Assembly: GCF_002104765.1 (NCBI RefSeq)
Contig: NZ_NCXM01000006.1
Span: 124,001 to 188,000 of the forward strand
Direction of reading: 5' to 3'
Length of the DNA stretch: 64,000 bases
From: Mycolicibacterium vulneris
GTDB lineage: Bacteria; Actinomycetota; Actinomycetes; Mycobacteriales; Mycobacteriaceae
A model generated the notes under the pieces. It made no database searches and was not told the origin of the DNA. It worked only from the letters and a program-made list of their open reading frames with translations. Shown piece after piece: positions 43,980 to 52,625 of this stretch (position 1 is the first letter of the stretch; each line of letters begins with the position of its first letter). A program made the translations under genes and the position numbers.

Positions 43980-44939
43980 CTAGGTGATCGACCAGAACTC
44001 CAGCAGGGTCCGCAACGTCGCCACCAGGGGGAGCGGTTGGTCCAGCATCGGATGGTGGCCGGCCAGGGCCAACTCCACGAAGGGGCCACGCAGCTGAAGC
44101 AGGGAACGGATGCGTTCGGCCATCTCGGGCGGCACCAATCCGGCTTCGCAGCGCAAATACCCGACGCGGCAACGCATCGCGGCCAGCATGGTCTCTAACG
44201 ACTCCTCGTCGGGGGGCATCGGATCGAAAACCTCACCGCCGAAGATCGCCGGGTCGAACTTCCAAATCCATCCTTCGTCGGTTCTGCGCACCGACTCGCC
44301 CGCGATGTGCTGTCGGACGTAGGGCAGGATCAACTCCTGCGAGGGCACGGCGGTAAAGCGGGCCAGGATCTCATCTTTCGTCCGGTAATGGTTGTGATTG
44401 CGCCTACGTAATCGCCCCTCCTCCGGCGCGCGCTCCCACAACGGCGAGTCGATGACCAGCATGCTGTTGATCTGCTGGCTGTAGTGCATCGCCGCCGTGG
44501 ACACCACCCAGCCGCCCATGCTGTGGCCGATGATCGTCGGCCGCCCGGCGGGCCCGGCGGCTGCTGCGGCCGCCATCACTTCGCTCGCCCAGACTCGCAG
44601 GTCGTAACTGCCACGTGCTTCGCTGTCGCCGTGCCCGGACAGATCCGGGGCGATCACCCGATGGGTGCGGGAAAAGAATGGCGCGACGTGATCCCACCAC
44701 CCTGAATGCGCTCCGCCACCGTGGACGAGCACCACCGGCGGTTGATCAGCATCGCCCCAGACGCGCAGGTGTATGCGGCAACCGTCGACGTCGACGTCAC
44801 AGTGGTCCGGCTTGTGATCGAGCGCTGTGGTGAACCAGGATGGTGTAACAGGTATCTGGTGCGAGCGGGAAAACAGTTTTCCGACCTCCTGAGGATTCAA
44901 ACGCTTTGTCTTGACCCAGGTTTGGCTCGCCGTGGCCAA
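43980..44939 (-). CDS. Alpha/beta hydrolase
   Basis: 319 residues (TTG 44939; a later start at TTG 44900 cannot be excluded). Motifs VVLVHGGGAHSGWWDH, PDLSGHGDS, nucleophile elbow GHSMGG (Ser ~143) and the late His in LAGHHPMLDQP. Hydrolase of the epoxide hydrolase/lipase-like group. Followed by an F420-type protein in the opposite-end arrangement (44971, same strand upstream). Substrate unknown. Confidence 0.82.
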   Translation of the reverse strand: MATASQTWVKTKRLNPQEVGKLFSRSHQIPVTPSWFTTALDHKPDHCDVDVDGCRIHLRVWGDADQPPVVLVHGGGAHSGWWDHVAPFFSRTHRVIAPDLSGHGDSEARGSYDLRVWASEVMAAAAAAGPAGRPTIIGHSMGGWVVSTAAMHYSQQINSMLVIDSPLWERAPEEGRLRRRNHNHYRTKDEILARFTAVPSQELILPYVRQHIAGESVRRTDEGWIWKFDPAIFGGEVFDPMPPDEESLETMLAAMRCRVGYLRCEAGLVPPEMAERIRSLLQLRGPFVELALAGHHPMLDQPLPLVATLRTLLEFWSIT

Positions 44940-44970
44940 TAGCGGTCCGCCTGGGCGGGGAAGGTGGAAT

Positions 44971-45339
44971 TCACGAATTCGTCTCGGCCGGCCGCACTGT
45001 GACGGTTACCGCTCCCTTTTCGTCTCGGGTGGCGACGGCGTGTCCGGCGCGCTCGGTTTCGTCAAGCCGCAACGTCAGCGGCCCACCGGCGTCGAGGAAG
45101 TTGCGCCACCACGTCTTAGCGTCGGGCATGTTGACGCTGATGACGATGTCGCCGCCGGAACGGCGATAGGCCACCGGAATGCTGTACGTGCGTCCGGAGC
45201 GCCGCCCCGTGTAGGTCAGCATCGTGATGTTGCGATTGATCAGCCGGCCGAAGCGGCGCGACTTCGCCAGAGCGGCTATCGGCGCATTGAAAACGGGCGC
45301 GGCTCGCATCAGGAGGCGGCCGAGGTTGTTGGGACTCAC
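44971..45339 (-). CDS. Deazaflavin (F420)-dependent nitroreductase-like protein, DUF385 family
   Basis: 122 residues. Split-beta-barrel FMN/F420 fold: LTYTGRRSGRTYSIPVAYRR, WWRNFLDAGGPLTLRLD. This is the Ddn/FDOR-A-type motif (TGRKSG...). May use F420H2 to reduce quinones or nitro groups. Same strand as, and 31 bp upstream of, the hydrolase, so probably one transcript. Confidence 0.8.
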   Translation of the reverse strand: MSPNNLGRLLMRAAPVFNAPIAALAKSRRFGRLINRNITMLTYTGRRSGRTYSIPVAYRRSGGDIVISVNMPDAKTWWRNFLDAGGPLTLRLDETERAGHAVATRDEKGAVTVTVRPAETNS

Positions 45340-45471
45340 GTTGAAAGTATCGCAGCAAATTCCGCCGAGTAGTCGACCGTTGGAATTCGACGTGATGTCG
45401 CCCCGCCACCCGTGCAGGTAGCATCCGGCGCGGATGCTCCAGCGGCTGCCATAAACGAAGAAGAGGGCCTC

Positions 45472-45720
45472 GGACCGACGCTGGTACTAGGCCTATTCGC
45501 CGGCGTGCTGGCCGATCTGTTCGACCGGCGGCGGTTGCTGTTTGTGCTGCAGTCGTACGCGGTGCTGGTGGCCCTGGCGTTGGCGGTCCTGACCTACCAA
45601 GGCCGCATGACCCCGACGTCGCTGCCGATGTTCACCGTGGCCATCGGGTGCGCGTCCGCACTGGCCGGGCCGGCCTGGCAGGCGATCCATCCCGCCCGCC
45701 TGCGGCCAAGAGGCCCAGTC
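45472..45720 (+). pseudogene. Fragment of an MFS transporter
   Basis: Two or three transmembrane segments of an MFS permease (EntS/DUF894-like): LVLGLFAGVLADLFDRRRLL with the motif-A loop, YAVLVALALAVLTYQG and GCASALAGPAWQAIHPARL. Family members are ~400 residues or more; here the N-terminal and the whole remainder are missing. The downstream frame becomes unlike any transporter. Confidence 0.65.
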
Positions 45721-45800
45721 AATAGGCTTGTCCACCATCCGCCCATCCGCCGCAGCCGATCTGTGACAATGCACCCTGCGGAACATTCAACGGAGGCGCG

Positions 45801-46526
45801 GTGAATTTTGACAGCGGGCGGCGTATCGGAGCACGGTGGCTAGCGGGGACGGTGGCGGTCCTCGCGACGGCGGTCGCATTCATCGGCCCTGCGCCGGCCC
45901 GCGCTGACGTGCAACTGTGCAATCCGGCGAGTGTCGATGCGAATCAGATGTGCCACTTCGATGCCTCGGGGCCGCTTTCGGACATCAGCATGGTGTTTCC
46001 GGCCAACTACCCCGATGAGCAGGCGATGATCGGCTATCTGACCAAGGTCAACGACGATTTCGGCAACGCCCGCGGGCCGCTGAATACGTTGAAATCGCCG
46101 ACTGCGCTGAAGGTTACCGGCACGCGATACAGCTCCGGTCCCCAAGCGACGGGTACCCAGTCCGTGGTCACCGAGGTCTATCAGAGCCTCGGCGCCGCCC
46201 ACCCTTTGGTCTGGTACAAGTCCTTCAACTACAACCTGGCCAATCAGCAGCCGATCACCTTCGATTCCTTGTTCCAGCCGGGAACCCAACCGCTGCAGGC
46301 CATCTTGCCAATCGTGCAGAAGACCCTGGCCGACCGCTACCGGGCGGCCGTGTCGATACCGCCGGCCACCGGACTCCAGCCGGCGAACTACCAGAGTTTC
46401 GCGATCACCAACGAAGCGATCGTGTTCTTCTTCGATCAAAACGCGCTGCAGCCGGCGATGGAGGCCACGCAAGTATCGGTGCCGCGCAGCACGATCGCCT
46501 CGATGATCAGTCCCGGCATCGCGTAA
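45801..46526 (+). CDS. Secreted DUF3298/RsiV-like protein
   Basis: 241 residues, GTG start with GGAGG upstream. Signal peptide with core WLAGTVAVLATAVAFIG and cleavage near ARA-DV. Mature part: SDISMVFPANYPDEQAMIGY, YQSLGAAHPLVWYKSFNYN, DSLFQPGTQPLQAILPIVQK and AIVFFFDQNALQPA, the RsiV/DUF3298 layout. Two Cys near the start of the mature chain. Exported protein of unknown role; a relative lies at the end of the mce operon (57904). Confidence 0.8.
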   Translation: MNFDSGRRIGARWLAGTVAVLATAVAFIGPAPARADVQLCNPASVDANQMCHFDASGPLSDISMVFPANYPDEQAMIGYLTKVNDDFGNARGPLNTLKSPTALKVTGTRYSSGPQATGTQSVVTEVYQSLGAAHPLVWYKSFNYNLANQQPITFDSLFQPGTQPLQAILPIVQKTLADRYRAAVSIPPATGLQPANYQSFAITNEAIVFFFDQNALQPAMEATQVSVPRSTIASMISPGIA

Positions 46527-46576
46527 CCGGCCGTTATAGTGGTACAACTGATCGCTCCGCCTGTGGCGCAACGGCT

Positions 46577-47317
46577 TTACGGCAGCTCAACCTTGCTGGC
46601 CAGCCAGCGGCCATCCACCTTTTCCATCGTCATCTTGACCCGGCTGCGGTCCAGCTGCGGCGCGGGCGCGGCCCCATTGCTCACCGACTGATCGACGAAC
46701 AGCACGACGTCCACCTTGTCTTCGGTGGCGGACTGGACCGCGGCGTCGATCACACTGCCATGCGCCGCTGCCTTGTTGTCGATGAGCGTCTGACGCAGCT
46801 GGGCACTGGATTTGGTGTACATGTCCTTGAATTCACCGGTGGAGCCGTCGAGGACATCGGTGAAATTCTTGTCAATCGCATTGGTGTCCACGCTGGTCAA
46901 CGTGACGATGTACTTCTTGGCTGCATCGAGCGCCTGGGCGGCGGCAACTTCCTTCTGGTGATGCTGAAACACCAGCCAGCCCTCATACCCCGCACCCGCG
47001 AGCATCGCGGCCAATACTCCGACGGCTGCCCGGCGAGCGACGTTGCTGCGGCGTCCCTTTCGGCCATCGGAGTGCACCTCGCCGGTGACGTCCTCGTCTT
47101 CGCCGGGCGCTTCGTCGGGCACGGCGGGGTCGGCGCCCTCACTGTCGGGCGTAGCGTCGGCCGGCTTCGTATCTTCCTCGGCCCCATCGGTTTCCGCCGA
47201 TGTAGGCACTGGTGGGAGCGGCACGTCATCTGCGACCCCCTCCGCGGCGAGGCGGAAGCGATTGACCAACCATGTTCCCGGGTTGCCGACTGTTCGTAGC
47301 GATGGTCGAGAGTTCAT
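46577..47317 (-). CDS. Mce-associated membrane protein
   Basis: 246 residues from ATG 47317 (TGATG overlap with the preceding stop; an ATG at 47326 is alternative). Acidic cytoplasmic region ~30-95, one helix (AAVGVLAAMLAGAGYEGWLV), then the Mce-associated extracytoplasmic domain: NFTDVLDGSTGEFKDMY, LIDNKAAAHGSVIDAAVQS and VDGRWLASKVELP. Stabilises or supports Mce lipid transporters. It is divergent from the mce operon and matches the Mas protein at 57295 closely. Confidence 0.87.
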   Translation of the reverse strand: MNSRPSLRTVGNPGTWLVNRFRLAAEGVADDVPLPPVPTSAETDGAEEDTKPADATPDSEGADPAVPDEAPGEDEDVTGEVHSDGRKGRRSNVARRAAVGVLAAMLAGAGYEGWLVFQHHQKEVAAAQALDAAKKYIVTLTSVDTNAIDKNFTDVLDGSTGEFKDMYTKSSAQLRQTLIDNKAAAHGSVIDAAVQSATEDKVDVVLFVDQSVSNGAAPAPQLDRSRVKMTMEKVDGRWLASKVELP

Positions 47318-47925
47318 CAGTTGCATGCGCCGGAATCACGAAGCGCGTTCGCCCAGCCGGTGGCCGAGACGATGTACGCATGGGTGACTCCTGACGGATC
47401 CTTTCTCTTGATGCTGTCACTGATTCGCGAGAGCTGAAATGCCAAGTGGGTCATCGACTCACCCCCGTACACCGGCGAATACGGTCCGAAGTTATCGGGC
47501 TGATTGGTGATGATCAGCGACTTCACCCGAGGTGCCAGAAAGGCTGTCGACTGGTCGATATTGGCGACCACGGCGTGAGCGTTTCCCTGCACGCCCCCGA
47601 TCGAGTAGTCGTCGTGCTGGTCACCGAGGTACCGGTTGAAGTCGTTGATCTGGCCCATCAGCGGATCGAATTGCGATTTGAACCATTGGCAGGAGTCCGA
47701 CATTCCGCCGATCATCTCCGGTGTCACGCGTGCCGTGAATGTGTTGTACGGCCAGATGTCGGAGTTCGGCGACCAATCGCTGGGCGCCGGCGCGAACACC
47801 GGCAACGGGGGCGGGGGCTGCCCCGGATCGGCGGCGGCCTGGCCGGCGAGCGCGATGGCGGCCGTGAGTGCCGGTCCGGCGCACGCCAGGCCGCTACCTG
47901 CCCGTCGCAACCTCGTCAGATTCAT
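47317..47925 (-). CDS. Secreted hypothetical protein of the mce region
   Basis: 202 residues, RBS GGGGAAG. Signal peptide with cleavage near QAAADPG, then a proline-rich stretch and a helical domain (MSDSCQWFKSQFDPLMGQIN, LAFQLSRISDSIKR) with Cys near the start and end (C-terminal GACN). Mycobacterial in character; no known function. Translationally coupled to the Mce-associated protein downstream, so both are probably exported partners. Confidence 0.75.
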   Translation of the reverse strand: MNLTRLRRAGSGLACAGPALTAAIALAGQAAADPGQPPPPLPVFAPAPSDWSPNSDIWPYNTFTARVTPEMIGGMSDSCQWFKSQFDPLMGQINDFNRYLGDQHDDYSIGGVQGNAHAVVANIDQSTAFLAPRVKSLIITNQPDNFGPYSPVYGGESMTHLAFQLSRISDSIKRKDPSGVTHAYIVSATGWANALRDSGACN

Positions 47926-48230
47926 CCGATCTTCCCCAAGAAGTACGATATCCCGCGGCTACCGAATACCGATCCACCCATCTCATTGGCGAAATAGCTA
48001 TTAACATCTGCGTCTAGTTAGGCGATCTTCTCGCGAAGTCGGCAACGCGTCAAGTGGCCGCTACCAGGTAAACAACGTAATGACCACAAGTCATCACGCA
48101 TGCGTGCGCCCCTTTGCGGCCACGGGATTGGCCCAGTTTGTCAATCAAGACCTTCCGCAGAAGCTGAGCAGCAGTTAACATAGCCGCCCGTGGGGGCACA
48201 ACGCACATTCACCGACGCTCATCGGTACCT
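47926..48230. other. Divergent promoter region of the mce operon
   Basis: 305 bp with no gene. It holds the promoters for yrbEA and the leftward mas pair. Sequence element ATTAACATCTGCGTCTA (48000-48016) recurs in near-identical form at 60262 beyond the operon. Confidence 0.6.
48000..48020. promoter_or_regulatory. Motif TTAACAT-CTGCGTCTA-GTTA, candidate mce operator
   Basis: TAAC and GTTA arms flank 11 bp. The block TAACAT followed by TGCGTCTA reappears at 60263-60280. A site for the tandem-TetR (Mce3R-like) regulator at 58818 is conceivable but unproved. Confidence 0.4.
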
Positions 48231-49130
48231 GTGAGTGATCACCTTGGGGCGCGTCCGGCGATGACCGCCCAGGACGACCGCTCGCCCAACGACGACCGAG
48301 CGCCCGACAATGTGGCCACTATCCAAGAGTGGTCCACCGGATACGTCGTGCGGCACCCCCTGGCATCACTCAACACCCTCGGCGAGCAGTACATCCTTGC
48401 GATACGCACCGTCGAGTACTGCATGGTCGACTTGTTCACCGGGCGGTTCCAATGGGCGGAGTTCATCCGCCAGGGTGCCTTCATGGCTGCCACGGCGGTG
48501 CTGCCGACGGTGTTGGTGGCGCTGCCGATCGGGGTGACGCTTTCCATCCAGTTCGCCTTGCTGGCCAACCAAGTCGGCGCGACATCACTCGCCGGGGCGG
48601 CCAGCGGACTCGCGGTCATCCGGCAGGCCGCGTCGTTGGTGGCCGCGGTGCTCATGGCGTCCGCCGTCGGCTCGGCCATCACCGCAGATCTCGGCTCCCG
48701 CACCATGCGTGAGGAGACCGACGCCATGGAGGTCATGGGAGTCTCGGTGATTCGCCGCTTGGTGGTGCCCCGCTTCGCCGCGGCCATAATGGTTGGTGTC
48801 GCCCTGACCGGAATCACTTGCTTCGTAGGGTTTTTGGCCAGCTACCTCTTCAACGTCTATTTCCAGCGTGGCGCGCCGGGAAGCTTCGTAGCGACGTTTT
48901 CGTCGTTCGCCACCACGGAAGACATGGTCGTCGCGCTGCTCAAAGCAGTGATATACGGCGCGATCGTGGCGGTGATCGCCTGCCAGAAGGGGTTATTCAC
49001 CAAGGGCGGCCCGGCGGGAGTGGCGAACTCGGTGAACGCCGCGGTGGTGGAATCGATCCTGGTACTGATGATCGTGAACGTCGGGATCAGCGAGCTGTAC
49101 AACGCGCTGTACCCCAGGACGGGGCTGTGA
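48231..49130 (+). CDS. yrbEA: YrbE-A (MlaE-type) permease of the mce system
   Basis: 299 residues (GTG 48231 or ATG 48261). MlaE-like integral membrane permease with about five or six helices: AATAVLPTVLVALPIGVTLS, AASLVAAVLMASAVGSAI, the conserved EETDAMEVMGVSVIRRLVVP loop, and ILVLMIVNVGISELYNALYP. It pairs with YrbE-B and an ATPase (Mkl, encoded elsewhere) to power lipid import through the Mce channel. First gene of the operon. Confidence 0.92.
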   Translation: MSDHLGARPAMTAQDDRSPNDDRAPDNVATIQEWSTGYVVRHPLASLNTLGEQYILAIRTVEYCMVDLFTGRFQWAEFIRQGAFMAATAVLPTVLVALPIGVTLSIQFALLANQVGATSLAGAASGLAVIRQAASLVAAVLMASAVGSAITADLGSRTMREETDAMEVMGVSVIRRLVVPRFAAAIMVGVALTGITCFVGFLASYLFNVYFQRGAPGSFVATFSSFATTEDMVVALLKAVIYGAIVAVIACQKGLFTKGGPAGVANSVNAAVVESILVLMIVNVGISELYNALYPRTGL

Positions 49131-49131
49131 C

Positions 49132-49989
49132 ATGACGGCATCGGTCTACGTCCCAACGCTGGCCCGCCCGATCGTCGGTGCCTATCGGGCCGCGACCGCC
49201 CCGACCATGCGGTTGGGGCACATGCTGGTGTTCTTCGTGCGGGCCGTGCTCGCCGTCCCCTCCGTGCTGCGCCAATACCGCACGGAATTCCTGCGATTGC
49301 TGTCGAACATCGCGTGGGGCAACGGCTCGATCGTCGTCGGCGGCGGCACGGCCGGTGTCGCGGTTGTGCTCGGGTTCACCGCGGGCGCACTGGTCGCCGT
49401 GGAGGGTTATAACTTCCTCAATCTCCTCGGCCTGGGTCCGGCCACCGGCATCATCTCCTCGCTGGTCAACACCCGTGAGCTCGCGCCGATCATGGCTTCG
49501 CTGGCTTTCGCGATGCAGGCCGGCTGCCGGTTCACGGCGCAGCTGGGTGCCATGCGCATCGCCGAAGAGATCGACGCGCTGGAATCGTTGGCCATCCGCC
49601 CCATCCCGTTCCTGGTCACGACGCGGCTCATGGCTTCCGTCATCGCCGTGATCCCGCTCTACATCGCCTGCCTGGCCGTGACCTATCTGACGTGTCAGGT
49701 CGTCGCCGAGGTGATCAGCGGGGGATCTGTCGGTCCGTACCTGCACTACTTCACGATGATGCTGAGCGCGAAGGATATCGCCTACTCGGTGGTCAAGTGC
49801 GTTGTCTTCGTTTGGCTTTCGTCTACCGTGCAGTGCTACTACGGCTTCTATGCCTCCGGCGGTCCGGAGGGCGTCGGCGTAGCCGCCGGGCATGCCATGC
49901 GGGCGAGCATCACCGTGGTGATCATGGTCAACATGTTGCTCACGATGGCGCTGTGGAGCATCGACGCCGGCGCGAGATTCGGTGGCTGA
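49132..49989 (+). CDS. yrbEB: YrbE-B (MlaE-type) permease of the mce system
   Basis: 285 residues. Helices VAVVLGFTAGALVAVEGYNF, ELAPIMASLAFAMQAGCRF, and the EEIDALESLAIRPIPFLVTT motif shared with YrbE-A, then VIAVIPLYIACLAVTYLTCQ. One base after the YrbE-A stop. Forms the heterodimeric membrane part of the Mce ABC importer. Confidence 0.92.
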   Translation: MTASVYVPTLARPIVGAYRAATAPTMRLGHMLVFFVRAVLAVPSVLRQYRTEFLRLLSNIAWGNGSIVVGGGTAGVAVVLGFTAGALVAVEGYNFLNLLGLGPATGIISSLVNTRELAPIMASLAFAMQAGCRFTAQLGAMRIAEEIDALESLAIRPIPFLVTTRLMASVIAVIPLYIACLAVTYLTCQVVAEVISGGSVGPYLHYFTMMLSAKDIAYSVVKCVVFVWLSSTVQCYYGFYASGGPEGVGVAAGHAMRASITVVIMVNMLLTMALWSIDAGARFGG

Positions 49990-51549
49990 ATGCCGAATTC
50001 ACTGGACTTCGACGGGCGGGGCCCTTCAGACCATCAGCTGCTCGCCACGGGCGTCGCCGTCCTGCTGATAGCGGGACTGGTCACGGGCAGCCTCCTGCTG
50101 AAGTCCACCGGCCGGCTCAACGACTACATCCGCGTGGTCGCCGAGCTGACGAACGTGGGTGACGGATTGCCCACCCGCTCCGACGTGAAGTACCACGGGC
50201 TGCTCGTCGGTGCCGTCGACAACGTCATCCCTGCGGCCTACGGCAAACCCAACTATGTGCACATCAACCTCAAACCCGAATACGCCAAAGACATTCCGGG
50301 TGCGGTGACCGCGCGTGTGGTGCCCAGTAACGTATTCGCGGTCTCGTCGGTGCAACTCGTCGACGGCCGCCCGAGTGCGAGCATCCGCAGCGGGGCACGC
50401 ATCCCCGAAGACGCGCAGCTTTCGACGGTGATCTTCCAGACCACGATCAGCAAGCTGCGTGACATCCTTGCCGCGACCGGCCGGGGCCGCGAAGACCACA
50501 GTGTGGGAATACTGGCCGCCGTCGCGGCCGCCACCAATAACCGGCGCGGCGCGCTGCTCGCGGCCGGTGCGCAGATGACGCGGGTGCTCGATGAGCTCAA
50601 CGGCATCGTTACCACCAACCCCGGACCGTCCACAGTTTCCGCGTTGCTGGATGCCACCCGGGGCCTGCAGTCCACCGCGCCCGACCTTGTCGACGTCCTG
50701 CATGACGCGGTCAAACCGATGCAGACCCTGGCCGAAAAGCGTGAACAGTTCCGGTCGCTGGTTACCGGTTCGCACCACACCTTCGGCGTGAGCCGGCAAG
50801 CGTTCGACAACCACACCGATCAGCTGATCGAGATGACGCAGAACCTCACGCCGGTCCTGGGTGTGTTCGCGCTGCACAGCGACAAGTTCGTGCCCATCTT
50901 CACCAGATTGAACCGGTTGTCCGACAAGTTCTTCGAAGAGGTGTGGGATCCCGACCTCGACACCGGGAACATGCGGGTCAATCTGGCACTGACCCCGACC
51001 TACACCTACACGCGCGCCGACTGCCCGCGTTACGGCCAGCTGCTCGGACCGAGTTGCTATACCGCCCCGACGATCACGGTGCGCCCCGACCTGCCCGAGG
51101 TCCTGCTGCCGCAGAACTACCATCCGCCCGCCGATCTGGCGCCGCCACCGGGGACCCAGATCGGGCCCGACAACAACCTCGTCCCCGTCGGGCCGCCGCT
51201 GTACAACCCCAACCCGAGCCTGCAGGACCCCAATCCGCCGTTGCCGTGGTGGCCGTGGCCGACCGGCCCGGTTCCCCGAGTCCCGGGAACCGCCGATCCC
51301 GACGACGCGCCACCCCCTGCGGGTCCGCCGCCGGCACCAAGCCCGGGACCGCCCGGAGCGGTCGCACCATCGGGCTACGGCGGCAACGTCGGTCCGATTG
51401 GCAGCCAACACGAGCGGGATCAGCTGGGTTGGATCACCGGCCAGGGAGGGTCGGCGTCGGTGGCGACGCAGTTGTTACTCGGCCCGGTGGCGCGCGGCAC
51501 GGCGGTCTCGCTGAAGCCCCAGCAGCAGCCGACGGGTGGGCCGAAATGA
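49990..51549 (+). CDS. mceA: MceA substrate-binding/channel protein
   Basis: 519 residues. One N-terminal helix (LLATGVAVLLIAGLVTGSLL), then the MCE domain ~45-125 (YIRVVAELTNVGDGLPTRSD, PSNVFAVSSVQLVDG), a helical extended region that joins the hexameric tube, and a long Pro-rich C-terminal tail from ~370 (PPADLAPPPGTQIGPDN...). Mce proteins span the periplasm and import lipids; the tail may contact the outer envelope. Stop overlaps mceB. Confidence 0.93.
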   Translation: MPNSLDFDGRGPSDHQLLATGVAVLLIAGLVTGSLLLKSTGRLNDYIRVVAELTNVGDGLPTRSDVKYHGLLVGAVDNVIPAAYGKPNYVHINLKPEYAKDIPGAVTARVVPSNVFAVSSVQLVDGRPSASIRSGARIPEDAQLSTVIFQTTISKLRDILAATGRGREDHSVGILAAVAAATNNRRGALLAAGAQMTRVLDELNGIVTTNPGPSTVSALLDATRGLQSTAPDLVDVLHDAVKPMQTLAEKREQFRSLVTGSHHTFGVSRQAFDNHTDQLIEMTQNLTPVLGVFALHSDKFVPIFTRLNRLSDKFFEEVWDPDLDTGNMRVNLALTPTYTYTRADCPRYGQLLGPSCYTAPTITVRPDLPEVLLPQNYHPPADLAPPPGTQIGPDNNLVPVGPPLYNPNPSLQDPNPPLPWWPWPTGPVPRVPGTADPDDAPPPAGPPPAPSPGPPGAVAPSGYGGNVGPIGSQHERDQLGWITGQGGSASVATQLLLGPVARGTAVSLKPQQQPTGGPK

Positions 51550-52625
51550 AAGTGCGGGGCCCGCTGATCGGCCTGTCGATGTTCATGGCGCTCGCCATCG
51601 CCGTGACGTGGATGGTGTACGCCACCCTGCGGCGAGACGTGGCCGGACCAACCACCGGGTACGCGGCGATATTCACCGACGTGTACGGGCTCCGCGTCGG
51701 CGATGACGTCCGGATGGCCGGTGTGCGGGTCGGCCGCGTCGAAAACGTAGAACTCACCGGCAAATTGGCGAAGGTCTCGTTCATCGTCGAAAACGAACAG
51801 CACCTGTACGGCAATACGGTTGCGTCGGTGACCTACCAGAACATCATCGGGCAGCGGTATCTGGGCTTGTCGCTGGGCGAGATCGGCAACCGGGGGCTGC
51901 TCCCAGCCGGGAGCGTGATACCGGTGCAGCAGACCGACCCGTCCTTCGATGTCGACAAGTTGCTCAACGGTTTTGAGCCGCTGTTCACCTTGCTCAACGC
52001 CAAGGACGCCGACGACCTGACCAAGGGCGTATTGCAGTCGCTGCAGGGCGATCAGGCGTCCATCCCGCTACTGGTGGAGCAGACCTCGACGATCACCCGA
52101 ACGTTGTCCGCACGCGATCAGTCCCTGGGCGATCTCATCAGCAGCCTCACGAAGGTCACCGACACCGTCGCCCGCCAAAACGACGACCTTGATCACGCGC
52201 TCGACCAAACACGCGATGCGGTTGCTAATTTCGACGACCGGCGTGCATCGTTACAGGACTCGGTGGGATCGATCGCCAAGGTGACCCGTCGTCTCTCGGC
52301 GATCGCCGACGACGTGGATCCGTCGTTGAACGACCTCATAACCCGGGAGCCCGGTTTCAGCAAGCACATGATCGGCATCGAACCTCAGCTGGCATTCACC
52401 GGAGACAACCTCCCGCTGCTACTCAAGGGATTCGCACGAGCCGTCGGCGAGGGTTCCTACGGCAATGCCTACGCGTGCGACCTGAACGCCGCCGGTTTCT
52501 TCCCCGGTCTCAACGACATCACGACCTTCATCGTCAACGCGGCCACCCCGGGCAACGCGTATCCGATCACCACCAAGAACCTGGGGTGGCACACCCCACG
52601 ATGCAGGAACATGGCCAATGGCTGA
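51546..52625 (+). CDS. mceB: MceB protein
   Basis: 359 residues from ATG 51546 (ATGA overlap). N-terminal helix (LIGLSMFMALAIAVTWMVYA), MCE domain (FTDVYGLRVGDDVRMAGVRV, NIIGQRYLGLSLGE) and a helical region (LDQTRDAVANFDDRRASLQ). A C-terminal Cys pair (ACDLNAAG, PRCRN) is typical of MceB. Overlaps mceC by 8 bp. Confidence 0.93.
   Translation: MKVRGPLIGLSMFMALAIAVTWMVYATLRRDVAGPTTGYAAIFTDVYGLRVGDDVRMAGVRVGRVENVELTGKLAKVSFIVENEQHLYGNTVASVTYQNIIGQRYLGLSLGEIGNRGLLPAGSVIPVQQTDPSFDVDKLLNGFEPLFTLLNAKDADDLTKGVLQSLQGDQASIPLLVEQTSTITRTLSARDQSLGDLISSLTKVTDTVARQNDDLDHALDQTRDAVANFDDRRASLQDSVGSIAKVTRRLSAIADDVDPSLNDLITREPGFSKHMIGIEPQLAFTGDNLPLLLKGFARAVGEGSYGNAYACDLNAAGFFPGLNDITTFIVNAATPGNAYPITTKNLGWHTPRCRNMANG

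Noticed and set aside
50026-51411. 461-codon minus-strand frame opposite mceA
   Set aside because: Arg/Gly/Val-rich shadow of mceA with no recognisable domain; the mceA frame has clear MCE motifs and operon coupling.
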